32,014 nucleotides of DNA from Pseudalkalibacillus decolorationis (lineage in GTDB: Bacteria > Bacillota > Bacilli > Bacillales > Fictibacillaceae): the NCBI RefSeq assembly GCF_024609785.1, contig NZ_JANHJQ010000043.1:1-32014 (forward strand). The letters are read 5' to 3'. How positions within the stretch are numbered: position 1 is the stretch's first letter; each line of letters opens with the position of its first letter. Of this stretch, positions 1 to 9,099 are shown one piece after another. The translations under genes were made by a program, and so were the position numbers. The notes under the pieces are model-generated. The model was not told the DNA's origin. It was given only the letters and a program-made list of their open reading frames with translations, and made no database searches.

Positions 1-40
1 GTTGTCTACGTTGAAATTCGTTAAAGATTCGTTTACTCAT
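1..40 (-). CDS. 5' end of an unidentified leftward gene (partial)
   Basis: An ATG on the minus strand at 40 opens a frame that stays open to the window edge (MSKRIFNEFQRRQ). A GGGGA-type ribosome binding site lies about 7 bases upstream. Only 13 residues are visible, so no function can be given. It is transcribed divergently from the SASP gene. Confidence 0.4.
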   Translation of the reverse strand, partial: MSKRIFNEFQRRQ

Positions 41-100
41 ACTTGATTCCCCGTTCTCTCCATTTGTTTTGATTATAACGGGTTTTCCGTGTAAGTTAAC

Positions 101-152
101 ACAAAAAATCCCGAATAACGGACTTTTTTTATAAGTGTCCATTATTCGGGAT
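101..152 (-). terminator. Hairpin with T-run on the minus strand upstream of the partial gene
   Basis: A 16-bp stem (arms 108-123 and 137-152, one G-U pair) is followed on the minus strand by a run of six T. It has the form of an intrinsic terminator. No minus-strand gene ends here, and it sits about 60 bases ahead of the start codon at 40, so it may be a leader attenuator. Confidence 0.55.
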
Positions 153-353
153 ACAGTTCAGGGTTACCCTCAACGTTCTTTCTATTCTTTTTTGTTTTTA
201 TTACAAATTAATTTATAAAGTCTAGGAATAGGAATGAAATGTTAAATATTTTTTCCATAAATTACCGAGCATAGGTAATCAGATTTGTCAGATACTTAGA
301 TTGAAAGGTAAACAACTACCTTTTTTACTTACAAATTGAAGGAGGCGTACAGC

Positions 354-554
354 ATGGCACAACGTAATAACAGCAACCAATTGGTAGCTCCAGGTGCACA
401 GGCAGCAATCGACCAAATGAAAACTGAGATTGCTGGAGAATTCGGCGTACAACTTGGACCAGACACAACTTCTCGCTCTAATGGATCAGTAGGTGGAGAA
501 ATCACGAAGCGTCTTGTTCAAATGGCTCAGCAACAAATGGGCGGAGCTCGTTAA
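354..554 (+). CDS. Alpha/beta-type small acid-soluble spore protein
   Basis: A 66-residue protein that coats and protects DNA in the dormant spore and is degraded at germination by the GPR protease. Visible family marks are the N-terminal [16 protein letters not shown], the GPR cleavage region TEIAGEFG around residues 26-33, and the C-terminal block [19 protein letters not shown]. Length matches the family (60-72 residues). The start at 354 was chosen because GGAGG lies 8 bases upstream; a TTG 18 bases earlier would overlap that site. It is monocistronic with its own terminator. Expression in the forespore under sigma-G is expected from the family, but I could not define a clear sigma-G promoter. 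Confidence 0.97.
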   Translation: MAQRNNSNQLVAPGAQAAIDQMKTEIAGEFGVQLGPDTTSRSNGSVGGEITKRLVQMAQQQMGGAR

Positions 555-570
555 GCATCCCTCGGTAAGC

Positions 571-610
571 AGGATGGCCCGCAAGTTTAAGAAAGGGGTC
601 ATCCTTTTTT
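571..610 (+). terminator. Intrinsic terminator of the SASP gene
   Basis: A stem of AGGATGGCCC with GGGGTCATCCT (one G-U pair) is followed by six T on the plus strand, 17 bases after the SASP stop codon. Confidence 0.85.
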
Positions 611-624
611 ATTTCTTTCTATAT

Positions 625-660
625 AAAGGCTAAGAACGTTTTGTTCTTACGCCTTTTTTT
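625..660. terminator. Hairpin at the 3' end of fruA, usable in both directions
   Basis: The arms GGCTAAGAAC and GTTCTTACGCC flank a short loop. A long T-run follows on the plus strand and a weaker one on the minus strand. The hairpin overlaps the last codons of fruA, so it probably ends the fru transcript and backs up the SASP terminator. Confidence 0.65.
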
Positions 661-2512
661 TCAATATCCCTGTCATAAAAGCCGTAACGATTGCTCCAAT
701 TACAATTGCCAACACGTATAAAAGAGCATTTTCTACAGTGAAGATTACAAAAATTCCACCGTGAGGAGCAGGTGTGGTATTTCCGAATAGCATAGATAAA
801 CCACCAGCAATTGTAGAACCGGCAACTGCTGCAGGAATTATACGCGCAGGGTCAGCTGCAGCAAAAGGTATCGCACCTTCAGTTATAAACGAAGCTCCCA
901 ACACATACGACGTTTTACCAGCCTCTCTTTCTTGCTTGGTGAATTTGCTTTTAAACAAGGTTGTTGCTAACGCTAGTCCAAGCGGGGGCACCATTCCACC
1001 TGCCATAATCGCCGCCATCGGTGCATAATTTCCCGCTTCAACAAGTGCAATCCCAAATGTATAGGCCGCTTTATTAATCGGTCCACCCATGTCGATGGCC
1101 ATCATCCCGCCAAGTAATAGTCCAAGCAGTACCGCATTTCCAGTACCTAGATTAGTGAGAGCAGATTCTAACCACGAATTGAAAGATTCAAGGGGTCCTA
1201 CAATTAACGTCATGAACATACCAATTAACAAGATACTAAATAGTGGGTAAAGCAATACTGGTTTTAGTCCTTCCAATGAATTAGGAAGGTTTTGTAAGAG
1301 CTTCTTCAGTCCTTGGACAATATATCCCGCAACAAAACCTGAGATCAAGCCTCCGAGAAAACCTGCTCCACCTGTGGCAGCCATTAAACCCCCAACAAGA
1401 CCTGGGGCAAGCCCTGGACGATCAGCGATACTAATTGCGATAAACCCAGATAAGACAGGCACAAGTAAGAAAAAGGCATTGTCCCCGCCGATGGTCATGA
1501 GCATTTTCGCAAATGGATTGTTTCCATCGATATCAATCATAAACGAAAGTGCTATTAAAATACCTCCACCGACTACGAGAGGTAGCATGTTTGAAACGCC
1601 GTTCATTAAATGTTTATAAAATCCGCTCTTTTTACTGTCAACATTAGCATCAGTGTTAGTGTCTTGGTCAGATTTAGTTCGACTCTTATAGATCGGCGCC
1701 TCGGCGTTTGCAGCCTTTTCGATTAAGTGTTCTGGGTCACGTATTCCATCTGTTACAGGCACCTGTACAACTGATTTTCCTACGAAGGGCTCTAAATCCA
1801 CTTTCGTACTTGCGGCTACAATGACACCTTCTGCTTCAGCAATATCTTGTTTTGTTAATTTATTTTTAACTCCGCTCGATCCATTTGTTTGAACCTTGAT
1901 GCTATACCCAAGTTCCTTCGCTTTGGCTTTTAAGCTATCTGCTGCCATATAGGTGTGGGCAATCCCTGTCGGACAAGCAGTAACTGCGACTATTTTTTTC
2001 CTGCTTCCTGTTTGCGTATTTTCATTAGAAGGAGTTTCTTTTCCTGAGTCTCCTTCTTCTACTTCCTTATCCTTAATTGTTTGAAGGATATCTTCCGCTG
2101 ACTTTGCTGCGGTTAGTTTAGATCGGAAATTTTGGTCCATTAAATAGGTCGACAATCGTGACAACGCATTTAAGTGTTCATTGTTCGCACCCTCTGGGAC
2201 CGCAATCATAAAGAATAAATGACTTGGCTGACCATCAAGTGCTTCATAGTCAATCCCAGTTAATGAACGTCCGAAGACAATTGTTGGTTCCATTACCGAA
2301 CTGTTTTTTGCGTGGGGAATCGCAATACCCTCCCCGATACCTGTTGTACTTTCACGTTCTCGATCATGAATTGCAGCCCTAAATTGACTAATATCCGATA
2401 CTTTCCCTGTTTTTTCAAGAGTACTGGATAGCTCATCAATTACACCCTGTTTTGTTGATGATTCTAAATCCAAGATAAGTGTGCTTTTTGTTATAAGGTC
2501 AGATATATTCAT
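647..2512 (-). CDS. fruA: PTS fructose transporter, fused EIIABC
   Basis: A 621-residue membrane permease that imports fructose while phosphorylating it to fructose 1-phosphate. Domain order is EIIA, EIIB, EIIC. EIIA (about 1-150) carries the phosphorylated histidine at residue 67 in GEGIAIPHAKN. EIIB (about 172-270) carries the phosphocysteine at 180 in VAVTACPTGIAHTYMA. EIIC (about 300-621) is a series of hydrophobic segments. An acidic, Ser/Thr-rich linker joins A to B. Length and order match Bacillus FruA. It lies 12 bases downstream of fruK and is the last gene of the operon. ATG start; the upstream GGGGGAGAGC gives a purine-rich ribosome site. Confidence 0.96.
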   Translation of the reverse strand: MNISDLITKSTLILDLESSTKQGVIDELSSTLEKTGKVSDISQFRAAIHDRERESTTGIGEGIAIPHAKNSSVMEPTIVFGRSLTGIDYEALDGQPSHLFFMIAVPEGANNEHLNALSRLSTYLMDQNFRSKLTAAKSAEDILQTIKDKEVEEGDSGKETPSNENTQTGSRKKIVAVTACPTGIAHTYMAADSLKAKAKELGYSIKVQTNGSSGVKNKLTKQDIAEAEGVIVAASTKVDLEPFVGKSVVQVPVTDGIRDPEHLIEKAANAEAPIYKSRTKSDQDTNTDANVDSKKSGFYKHLMNGVSNMLPLVVGGGILIALSFMIDIDGNNPFAKMLMTIGGDNAFFLLVPVLSGFIAISIADRPGLAPGLVGGLMAATGGAGFLGGLISGFVAGYIVQGLKKLLQNLPNSLEGLKPVLLYPLFSILLIGMFMTLIVGPLESFNSWLESALTNLGTGNAVLLGLLLGGMMAIDMGGPINKAAYTFGIALVEAGNYAPMAAIMAGGMVPPLGLALATTLFKSKFTKQEREAGKTSYVLGASFITEGAIPFAAADPARIIPAAVAGSTIAGGLSMLFGNTTPAPHGGIFVIFTVENALLYVLAIVIGAIVTAFMTGILKKKA

Positions 2513-2524
2513 CTAGCTCTCCCC

Positions 2525-3436
2525 CTACCCTAATTTGTTTACCTCAATGCCTTTATAAAGTTCATTTACTTCACTTTGCGTACAAAAACCGATGGAGAAA
2601 GCGGAAGCACTTCCAGCGGCAATCCCATATTTGAAGGCGTCTGATACTTTTTCTGAAAGGATATACCTCGAGACAAATCCAGCAACTACAGAGTCACCTG
2701 CTCCAACAGAGTTCACAACTTCCCCACTCGGAACATTACAAAAATACGTAACTTTTTTGGTAGCCAATAATGCACCATCACCAGCCATTGAAACAATTAC
2801 ATTTTGTGCGCCATCTTCAATAAGGTGTCTGGCATACGTAGCTGCGTCCTCTACCGAATCAATTTCAACATTAAATAAATCTCCAAGCTCGTGATGATTT
2901 GGCTTAATTAAAAACGGGTTAGCTAACACAGCTTGACTCAATGGAACGCCTTTCGTATCAACGACCGTTCTTGTCCCCTTTGGAAGTAACTCTATAAGAT
3001 CTCGATACAAGGATGGCTTGAGGTTTTCTGGCATACTGCCCGCAAAAATAACGACATCATCTTCGGTTACTTCGAGGAGTTTTTCCTTCAATTTATCAAG
3101 GTGTGTGGATCTAATTTCTGAAGAAGTACCATTGATTTCAGTTTCCTCATCCGCTTTAACTTTGACATTTATTCGAGTATTCTCTTCGACGGATACAAAA
3201 TCAGTTTCGATGCTCTCATCGTGCAAAGCATCCACGATAAACTTTCCAGTATATCCTCCAAGGAAACCCAACGCCTTTGAAGGATTCCCAAGACGGTGAA
3301 GTACTCGAGATACATTAATACCTTTTCCACCAGGAAACATGTACGTTTCGCTTGATCGATTAACTGTTCCAGGTTCAAGGCGATCAAGCGAAACAATATA
3401 ATCCAATGAAGGATTTAACGTTACTGTGTAGATCAT
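2525..3436 (-). CDS. fruK: 1-phosphofructokinase
   Basis: A 303-residue PfkB-family kinase. It phosphorylates fructose 1-phosphate with ATP to fructose 1,6-bisphosphate, feeding the FruA product into glycolysis. The N-terminal PfkB motif PGGKGINVSRVLHRLG is at 35-50. The C-terminal motif NSVGAGDSVVAGF places the catalytic Asp at 248. Its ATG overlaps the fruR stop codon by four bases (ATGA), so the two are translationally coupled. A cytosolic enzyme of normal length. Confidence 0.96.
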   Translation of the reverse strand: MIYTVTLNPSLDYIVSLDRLEPGTVNRSSETYMFPGGKGINVSRVLHRLGNPSKALGFLGGYTGKFIVDALHDESIETDFVSVEENTRINVKVKADEETEINGTSSEIRSTHLDKLKEKLLEVTEDDVVIFAGSMPENLKPSLYRDLIELLPKGTRTVVDTKGVPLSQAVLANPFLIKPNHHELGDLFNVEIDSVEDAATYARHLIEDGAQNVIVSMAGDGALLATKKVTYFCNVPSGEVVNSVGAGDSVVAGFVSRYILSEKVSDAFKYGIAAGSASAFSIGFCTQSEVNELYKGIEVNKLG

Positions 3437-4185
3437 TTATTAACCACCCTCACTTCTGTTAACTTAGCTAAAGCTGAAATCAGCGTTGTCTCATTCAAGT
3501 CTGTAATTATAGATGCCTTTTTCAAATCGGCCACTTTTGAGAATGAAACCTCCTGAAATTTAGTTTCATCGGCTACGACATAGGCTTCCCTTGACAATTC
3601 AATTGCCATTCTTTTAATTCGTGCTTCTTCAGGATCAGGAGTTGTAAACCCGTGCACAGGGTGAATTCCGTTAATCCCAACAAAGCATTTATCAAAACGA
3701 AACGACATCAATGAATCTTCAGCTTGTACACCGATAAGAGCACCAGTTTTACTTTTTGCACGTCCACCGGTAATGTAAGTTTCGATACCTTGCCTTAGTA
3801 GAAAATCAACAAAGTGATACGCATTTGTAACAACCACATTATTTTTCCCTACAAGGTGCGGTAATATATGTCGGGTAGTTGTACCAGCATCTATAAATAA
3901 ACAGTCTCCTTCTTCAACGAGTGAACCTGCTTCAATCGCGATCTGCTCCTTTGCCACCTCGTTCAAACCTTGTTTGTCCTCAAGTTTAGGTTCATATAAT
4001 TTTGTTTGGATGTAAGACGCACCACCATGAACTCGCTTTAGTTTTTCTTCCTTTTCAAGCTGCTCAAGATCACGCCTGATTGTTGAAATGGATGCATTCG
4101 TTGCCTCACTCAATTCATGTATAGTTGCATTCAGTTGTTTTTTTAAGATCGATAAAATAATCTGTTGTCGTTTTGTTGTAAGCAT
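3433..4185 (-). CDS. fruR: DeoR-family transcriptional repressor of the fructose operon
   Basis: A 250-residue regulator with an N-terminal winged helix-turn-helix; the DeoR signature runs from LSEATNASISTIRRDLEQLE to KRVHGGA. The C-terminal DeoR sensor domain carries FIDAGTTT. In this family the effector is a sugar phosphate, here most likely fructose 1-phosphate or the bisphosphate (inference from the operon). The ATG at 4185 was chosen because AGGTG lies 6 bases upstream; a GTG two codons earlier would sit on that site. First gene of fruR-fruK-fruA. Confidence 0.93.
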   Translation of the reverse strand: MLTTKRQQIILSILKKQLNATIHELSEATNASISTIRRDLEQLEKEEKLKRVHGGASYIQTKLYEPKLEDKQGLNEVAKEQIAIEAGSLVEEGDCLFIDAGTTTRHILPHLVGKNNVVVTNAYHFVDFLLRQGIETYITGGRAKSKTGALIGVQAEDSLMSFRFDKCFVGINGIHPVHGFTTPDPEEARIKRMAIELSREAYVVADETKFQEVSFSKVADLKKASIITDLNETTLISALAKLTEVRVVNK

Positions 4186-4207
4186 TTTCACACCTGCTTT
4201 CTATTGT

Positions 4208-4236
4208 AGAATATATCATTTTCATTCAAATATCAA
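4208..4236 (-). promoter_or_regulatory. Sigma-A promoter of the fruRKA operon
   Basis: On the minus strand TTGATA is followed by a 17-base spacer and TATTCT, 22 bases ahead of the fruR start. The -35 matches 5 of 6 consensus bases and the -10 matches 4 of 6. Confidence 0.6.
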
Positions 4237-4254
4237 TCATAATCATCCAAATGT

Positions 4255-4278
4255 ATTCAAAAACTATCATTTTTGAAT
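4255..4278. promoter_or_regulatory. Candidate FruR operator: 9-bp perfect inverted repeat
   Basis: ATTCAAAAA and TTTTTGAAT flank six bases just upstream of the fru promoter. The minus-strand 8-mer AAATGATA inside it recurs within the promoter region. DeoR regulators often bind repeated sites around their own promoter; assigning this to FruR is inference. Confidence 0.45.
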
Positions 4279-4281
4279 AAT

Positions 4282-4317
4282 AAAAAGCGCCATCGCCCTG
4301 AATAGGCGACAAGCGCT
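4282..4317 (-). terminator. Intrinsic terminator of the amidase gene
   Basis: On the minus strand the paired segments AGCGC/GCGCT and CGCC/GGCG form a hairpin followed by five T. It lies about 90 bases past the amidase stop codon. Confidence 0.75.
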
Positions 4318-4409
4318 AGAGATAGAAAACTAAAGTAAAAACATCTAGAGGGGGATGATTCTGATTTATATGAACCACCCACTTTGCATTATAATTAAAA
4401 GCAATCGAT

Positions 4410-5858
4410 TTATGCTAATTGCTCGGTAGTTTCTTCTGAAACGTCTTTATGATCATATTCCTCACAACGTGTATATCCTCTAAAGCTTTTTTCAAGGATT
4501 TCTCCTAATTGAAAAAGCGCCTCTTCATTTCCAACCCTCGATACAAGTTGAACAGAAATTGGTAGGCCTTTTGCACTTTCTCCAACAGGAACAATTAAAG
4601 ATGGTAGACCCCATACATTTGCATATGCAATATAGGGCATATACCGCAAAAATGTTTTTTTTATTGAGAATAACTCCTTATAAAGAACGCCATGTTTAGG
4701 AGCTGGGGAGTGATAAACTGGCATGACAAGGATTCGTTTGTCATAAAACGCTTTAACCTTTTCATCACCTATTTTCAAATGTTCATGAATTGTTTTTAAC
4801 CTTTTCGATGATGGTTTGAAAAGTCTCATACCAATCATCGCCCAGGTTAAATATGAATGGTAGTCCGATTTTGAAAGCTTGGCTTTTACAAATTCTCTAT
4901 AGGGACTTACTCGTTCATGTAAATGCGTTCGTAAAGAAGTTCCCCCATCCATCGACATAAGCTGCTGCCAAATTAACGCAGATTCCTGCAATAGGGGAAC
5001 ATGATTATCATTTTTGACATCGAAATCGGTTTCTATCTCTTCATATAACTTACGTATTAAACGGCCTGACTCTACACCTAATGGGGATGAGTAATATTGA
5101 GGAACAATCATTTCAAATGAGCTAATGTCGACGCTCTCTGACTTTCTTTTTGTAAGAATAGTATTTATCAATCTTGCATCACGAACACTTTTCCCCATGG
5201 CTCCAATTCCAAGCATTCTTTGCTGTTCTTCGAGTTCAATATAAGGATAATGCCCGTTCTGTGATACTTGATCACTTCCAGACTTGAAACCAACAACACC
5301 GTTAAAATGACAAGGGAATCTGATTGAACCTCCAATATCAGCTCCTAATCCTACTGCAGCTCCTCCGACTGCCATTAGTGCACCCTCTCCCCCACTGGAT
5401 CCACCAGCTGTACAGTTAAGATCCCACGGATTGTTCGTACGCCCGTAAAGGGGATTATCAGTCTCCTGATAGTAACAAAGCGACGGGGTATTCGTTTTAC
5501 CAAGAATGATTGACCCTTCTTCCTTTAACCGATGAACAACATCAGCATCAATGGAAGCGATTTCATTTTTCCGATGGGTTAAACCACCTGTCGTCTTCAT
5601 CCCCTCTACATCAAAGCATTCTTTGACACTAATTGGGACACCAAACAACTTCCCTTTTTTATGTCCACTTTTTAAAAGCTCATCAGATTGTTTAGCTTCT
5701 TCTATTGCAGTTTCAAAGCGATCTTCGACAAGGCAATTAATAAATGGATTGACCGTTTTTAAATGGTTTATATAGGTCCTTGTAGCTTTTTCAGATGTAA
5801 GCTTCCGATTCTTTATTTGCTCAGCAATGTCCAGTGCATCCATATCTAAAATAGACAT
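4410..5858 (-). CDS. Amidase signature-family hydrolase
   Basis: A cytosolic hydrolase of about 482 residues from the amidase signature family, which cleaves C-N bonds of amides. The family's Ser-cisSer-Lys triad is visible: Lys79 in GVPISVKE, Ser154 in AGGSSGGEGA and nucleophile Ser178 in GADIGGSIRFP. The spacings of 75 and 24 residues equal those known for fatty acid amide hydrolase. There is no GatC or GatB neighbour and the C-terminal half differs from GatA, so it is not called the Glu-tRNA amidotransferase subunit. Substrate unknown. The ATG at 5858 follows AGGTGG at about 11 bases; a GTG at 5873 is an alternative start. Monocistronic. Confidence 0.88.
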   Translation of the reverse strand: MSILDMDALDIAEQIKNRKLTSEKATRTYINHLKTVNPFINCLVEDRFETAIEEAKQSDELLKSGHKKGKLFGVPISVKECFDVEGMKTTGGLTHRKNEIASIDADVVHRLKEEGSIILGKTNTPSLCYYQETDNPLYGRTNNPWDLNCTAGGSSGGEGALMAVGGAAVGLGADIGGSIRFPCHFNGVVGFKSGSDQVSQNGHYPYIELEEQQRMLGIGAMGKSVRDARLINTILTKRKSESVDISSFEMIVPQYYSSPLGVESGRLIRKLYEEIETDFDVKNDNHVPLLQESALIWQQLMSMDGGTSLRTHLHERVSPYREFVKAKLSKSDYHSYLTWAMIGMRLFKPSSKRLKTIHEHLKIGDEKVKAFYDKRILVMPVYHSPAPKHGVLYKELFSIKKTFLRYMPYIAYANVWGLPSLIVPVGESAKGLPISVQLVSRVGNEEALFQLGEILEKSFRGYTRCEEYDHKDVSEETTEQLA

Positions 5859-6023
5859 ATCATCGAATCCCACCTTTTCTGTCCTGAATTATATTTTAGC
5901 AGCACAATCACAGTGACAGGATCTTACTATTCAGAAAAGTTCCTTATATTGTTAATATACGTGATAAGCCTAAAACATTCCTTTCTTTATGCTCAAAAAA
6001 GAATAGAACAGCTGTTGGGCACG

Positions 6024-6052
6024 TAACATCAACTTTATCAAGGTTGATGTTA
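6024..6052. other. Orphan 10-bp perfect hairpin
   Basis: TAACATCAAC and GTTGATGTTA are separated by 9 bases in the gap between the amidase and the DUF2339 gene. Neither side has a T-run, so it is not an obvious terminator. Confidence 0.4.
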
Positions 6053-6085
6053 ATTTCAAAAAGCTTCTTTTAAAAGATGCAAAGG

Positions 6086-6119
6086 AAAAACTCCTTCTGA
6101 ACTAAATTTCAAAAGGAGT
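6086..6119 (-). terminator. Terminator downstream of the DUF2339 gene
   Basis: On the minus strand ACTCCTT and AAGGAGT pair around a 16-base loop and are followed by five T. It lies beyond the repeat element at 6167-6322. Confidence 0.6.
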
Positions 6120-6166
6120 CACTGTCTAAATTCTTCATTTATTGCGATTCGGTTTTCTCGTTCGAG

Positions 6167-6322
6167 TAAGAAAAGCGCAAGCGCCCTGTCTAGCCACGAA
6201 GGTCACTGGAAGACCGACGAGAAGGCTGTCGCCGCCGCAGGAGGTCTGAAGTGATCCAAGTGGCTGGGTGCTGGAGCTAGACATTACATCTATGCATCAA
6301 AAAGTTATACTTTCTTTACTTG
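6167..6322 (+). repeat. Dispersed repeat, long form (GCGCAAGCGCC ... GGAGCTAGAC type)
   Basis: A 156-bp structured element. It starts TAAGAAAAGCGCAAGCGCC, contains self-complementary segments, and ends GGAGCTAGACATTACATC followed by TTATACTTTCTTTACTTG. The GCGCAAGCGCC ... GGAGCTAGAC pattern is a dispersed repeat I recognise from Bacillus-group genomes. The right end closely resembles that of the 93-bp repeats at 18454 and 19071, and a fragment recurs at 27918. The last codon and stop of the DUF2339 gene lie inside its right end. Confidence 0.7.
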
Positions 6323-7953
6323 TAAAAAAATCTGGAGATAATCACACCAGTTGCACCGACGATCATGAATAATACTGCGCGAACAACAATTGATACGTTC
6401 GGCAAATCAATAAAGATGAGTTTTCCTAATGAGAGAAAGATCAGTGCGATACCGAGAATTCGTACAGAGCGATTATTTTTTATGACACCATACACAGCAC
6501 CGCAAATTGCATACACAATCCAAGCAATTGTCATCGCTAAATATTGTGAATTGATACTTTCATCCTTAGTAAACACATGGCTTAATTGACTGATATAGAC
6601 TAGAACAGCAACGGCTGTTGAACCGAATAAAATATTCCGTATTTCAGAAGGAATTACATCTTTATCACGTCTAGTAAGATACGTTAGCAACCAGAGCGTC
6701 GCAACAAACGTCGTCCAACCCCAGGTCGGTATAGAATTGAATACTTCCATTCGTAATCCTACCGTATTCAAAGCTCCGATTATATAGACGAAGGCACCGC
6801 TGAATTGCTGTGTTTTCAATTTTGTTGTAAAACCTAAATAGATCGCGAGTGTCCCTTGTAACATTAAGACCATTCCGAGCTCTCTACCTCCAAACACTTC
6901 CATAAAATAAAACAAAAAGGCTAGGAGAGCAATTGGAAATACAACCTTACTTTCTTTTAGGTGATGACGCACATGAAGGTAACCATTAATAAACAGATAC
7001 ATAACACCAAAACCTAATAACACCCAAGGAATTTGTTCATTACCAAATCCTAAATACGTATATCCAACCGAAGCGAGAAATGAAAGACTCAGGACCATTT
7101 GTTGCGATTTAAAATATGACTTCTTGATAAAGAAGATACCTAATAAGGTTAGGTGTTGCACATAAATTCCATACGTAACAATGGCGATCTCATCCTCAAA
7201 TATTGTAAAGACACTATAAATAGCAAATACGATCGGCAATAGTGCAGCGGCAACTATATGTAATTTCCAATAATTCTTTTTAAACGCAAAGATCAGCATA
7301 CCTATGGAAAAGATTGTTTCATAACTGACAAAGAAGAGCGTATTACCCGTTTCGCTATCTAGTAAAAACGGTACCAAATATCCTCCAACAGTGGAAAGTA
7401 TTGCCAATACTTCCGACCGATGCCGAATTGCAAAGAAAATACCGAGGGCTATCCAAATCAAATTTAACGTAAAAGCCAATGTTGTCCCGACAAAGCCATA
7501 TAATACGTGGGTTGCAAATGTTGATACTACAAGAACCGTAATCGATCCACCTAACAACACCTGGCCAAGAGCAACTCGTGTTCTTTTAATCTGGTATTCA
7601 CCTAACATTATCAATCCAAATCCAGCTATAAAGCCGATTATACACCGAACCCCTTCATTTAAGACCCCGACATCTGAAGCTGCTTTAAATCCCCAGATAA
7701 CTCCTAATAATAGGACAAATATAAAAATTCTCGGTAGCCATACTTGACCGATTAACCGTTCCCAGTCCACAGGATCTTTTGACTCGTAAGGAGGATTAGG
7801 GATTTGAGGTCCCGTTCTTTGTATTTGTTGGTTGTTAAGTTGCGGTTTCCCTTGCAGATATACATTTGAAGAGTGACTCGAAAGTTTATTCACCTGTGCT
7901 TCTAACACTCGAACCCGCTCTTCAAGCTCTTGAATTTTCGAATCATCCGACAC
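6316..7953 (-). CDS. DUF2339-type polytopic membrane protein
   Basis: A protein of about 545 residues. The N-terminal 35 residues form a short coiled coil (IQELEERVRVLEAQVNKLSS). A proline-rich stretch follows, and then the DUF2339 landmark DWERLIGQVWLPRIF near residue 65. The rest is a succession of roughly 15 hydrophobic segments. Function is unknown for the family. The GTG at 7953 was preferred because AGGTG lies 6 bases upstream; a GTG at 7962 is the alternative. The final Lys codon and stop lie in the repeat element, so the original C-terminus may have been altered. Confidence 0.8.
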   Translation of the reverse strand: MSDDSKIQELEERVRVLEAQVNKLSSHSSNVYLQGKPQLNNQQIQRTGPQIPNPPYESKDPVDWERLIGQVWLPRIFIFVLLLGVIWGFKAASDVGVLNEGVRCIIGFIAGFGLIMLGEYQIKRTRVALGQVLLGGSITVLVVSTFATHVLYGFVGTTLAFTLNLIWIALGIFFAIRHRSEVLAILSTVGGYLVPFLLDSETGNTLFFVSYETIFSIGMLIFAFKKNYWKLHIVAAALLPIVFAIYSVFTIFEDEIAIVTYGIYVQHLTLLGIFFIKKSYFKSQQMVLSLSFLASVGYTYLGFGNEQIPWVLLGFGVMYLFINGYLHVRHHLKESKVVFPIALLAFLFYFMEVFGGRELGMVLMLQGTLAIYLGFTTKLKTQQFSGAFVYIIGALNTVGLRMEVFNSIPTWGWTTFVATLWLLTYLTRRDKDVIPSEIRNILFGSTAVAVLVYISQLSHVFTKDESINSQYLAMTIAWIVYAICGAVYGVIKNNRSVRILGIALIFLSLGKLIFIDLPNVSIVVRAVLFMIVGATGVIISRFFYK

Positions 7954-8203
7954 TCTTTTCACCTACTTTCAGAAATTCAATAAACTTATTTATCTGTGTC
8001 GTAAAACTTTTTCGTTCAGCTAGCCCCCTTTTCTTCTATCTTATTAGTTTCGTTATAAGATTATATGGTCCTTTTTTCTGGACAATTTATCCAGATCATT
8101 TACCTTATTTGAAAAAGATTATTATTCTTTATTTAAGTTCTGAAGCATTTTAAGGATATTGCGTAAAAGTTTGAACTGTATTTTTCCTAATCATCTTTCT
8201 CTC

Positions 8204-8982
8204 TTAAATGATAAACCTTTCCTTGTTAGAACCAATGTGTTTTAAATTCATAGAGGCGATTATTTTATTTGCTGTTGATGGGGACTTAATTTGAAGGAAA
8301 TCACGGAATTGTTGATTGGTTATTGTGGGGCTGATTAATAAAACGAAATCGTCTAAAGGATCTTATGCGTATCCTTTGAGAAATAGAAACACTGATAACA
8401 AGACCATATCCCATTTACCCTTCTCATAATTTTCATGATGCAAACAGGACAATAAACACCCTTAAGAAGTTCTCTTTTAGAAACTTGGAATTGATTGAAG
8501 AGATCAGGGTCATTTTCAGTATGCTGCTTGTTTAATTGTTTGCTTAATTTGTTGATTTCTTTATTTGTCAGTGTCAGTTGTTCATTCCTATATAATGTGA
8601 TGATTTTTTCAATTCTTTCTAAAAGGATCGTACTACGAATGACGATATCAGGAATTTTGATGTCGGGGGATATAGATTGGATTTTTGAGGATGAATTTGT
8701 TATGACTACTAACGTATCGATTGGAATCTGAGGGATTTTATACCGTTCCATCCATTGACTTAATTGGAACTTTTGATGTTTTACTTGTTGGACCGGATTA
8801 GGGAATATTTCTTCTTTTCCATCGTACTGAATAAGCTGATTATTTTCATTATCAAAAATAAGGGTTCCGGAGATATTTTTCACCTCAATAATTAGGAAAA
8901 CAGAGAAAGTTACGATCAATATGTCTTAAAAGTGATTCAAGTTTCTTAACTTTAAATGGTTTTTGCAGTCCTTTTTGATCAA
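8204..8982 (-). pseudogene. NERD-domain protein gene broken by at least three lesions
   Basis: NERD proteins carry a nuclease-related domain. The gene starts at a TTG (8982) behind AAGGAG. After a few codons the reading frame shifts at an A-run into KPFKVKKLESLLRHID, which matches the usual NERD N-terminus. About 50-60 residues are then missing, and the frame resumes at SVFLIIEVKNISGTLIF near 8919. The central part is open to 8353 and has a zinc ribbon (CPVC, CYQC). Another frameshift follows, and the normal C-terminus continues in a different frame (VLLISPTITNQQFRDFLQ, then ASMNLKHIGSNKERF) to a stop at 8204. A 188-residue open piece (8353-8919) remains but lacks the front half of the nuclease fold. 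The family match is from memory of homologues. Confidence 0.8.
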
Positions 8983-9099
8983 CTTATCACTCCTTATTGC
9001 ATTTAGAAATAGATTTTCTGTAAAATCCGAGGAAATTCCTTCTTTTAATAGAGTTTTTTATAAAAAGGAATTTTAAATCAACAACAGAAACCGCTTTTA

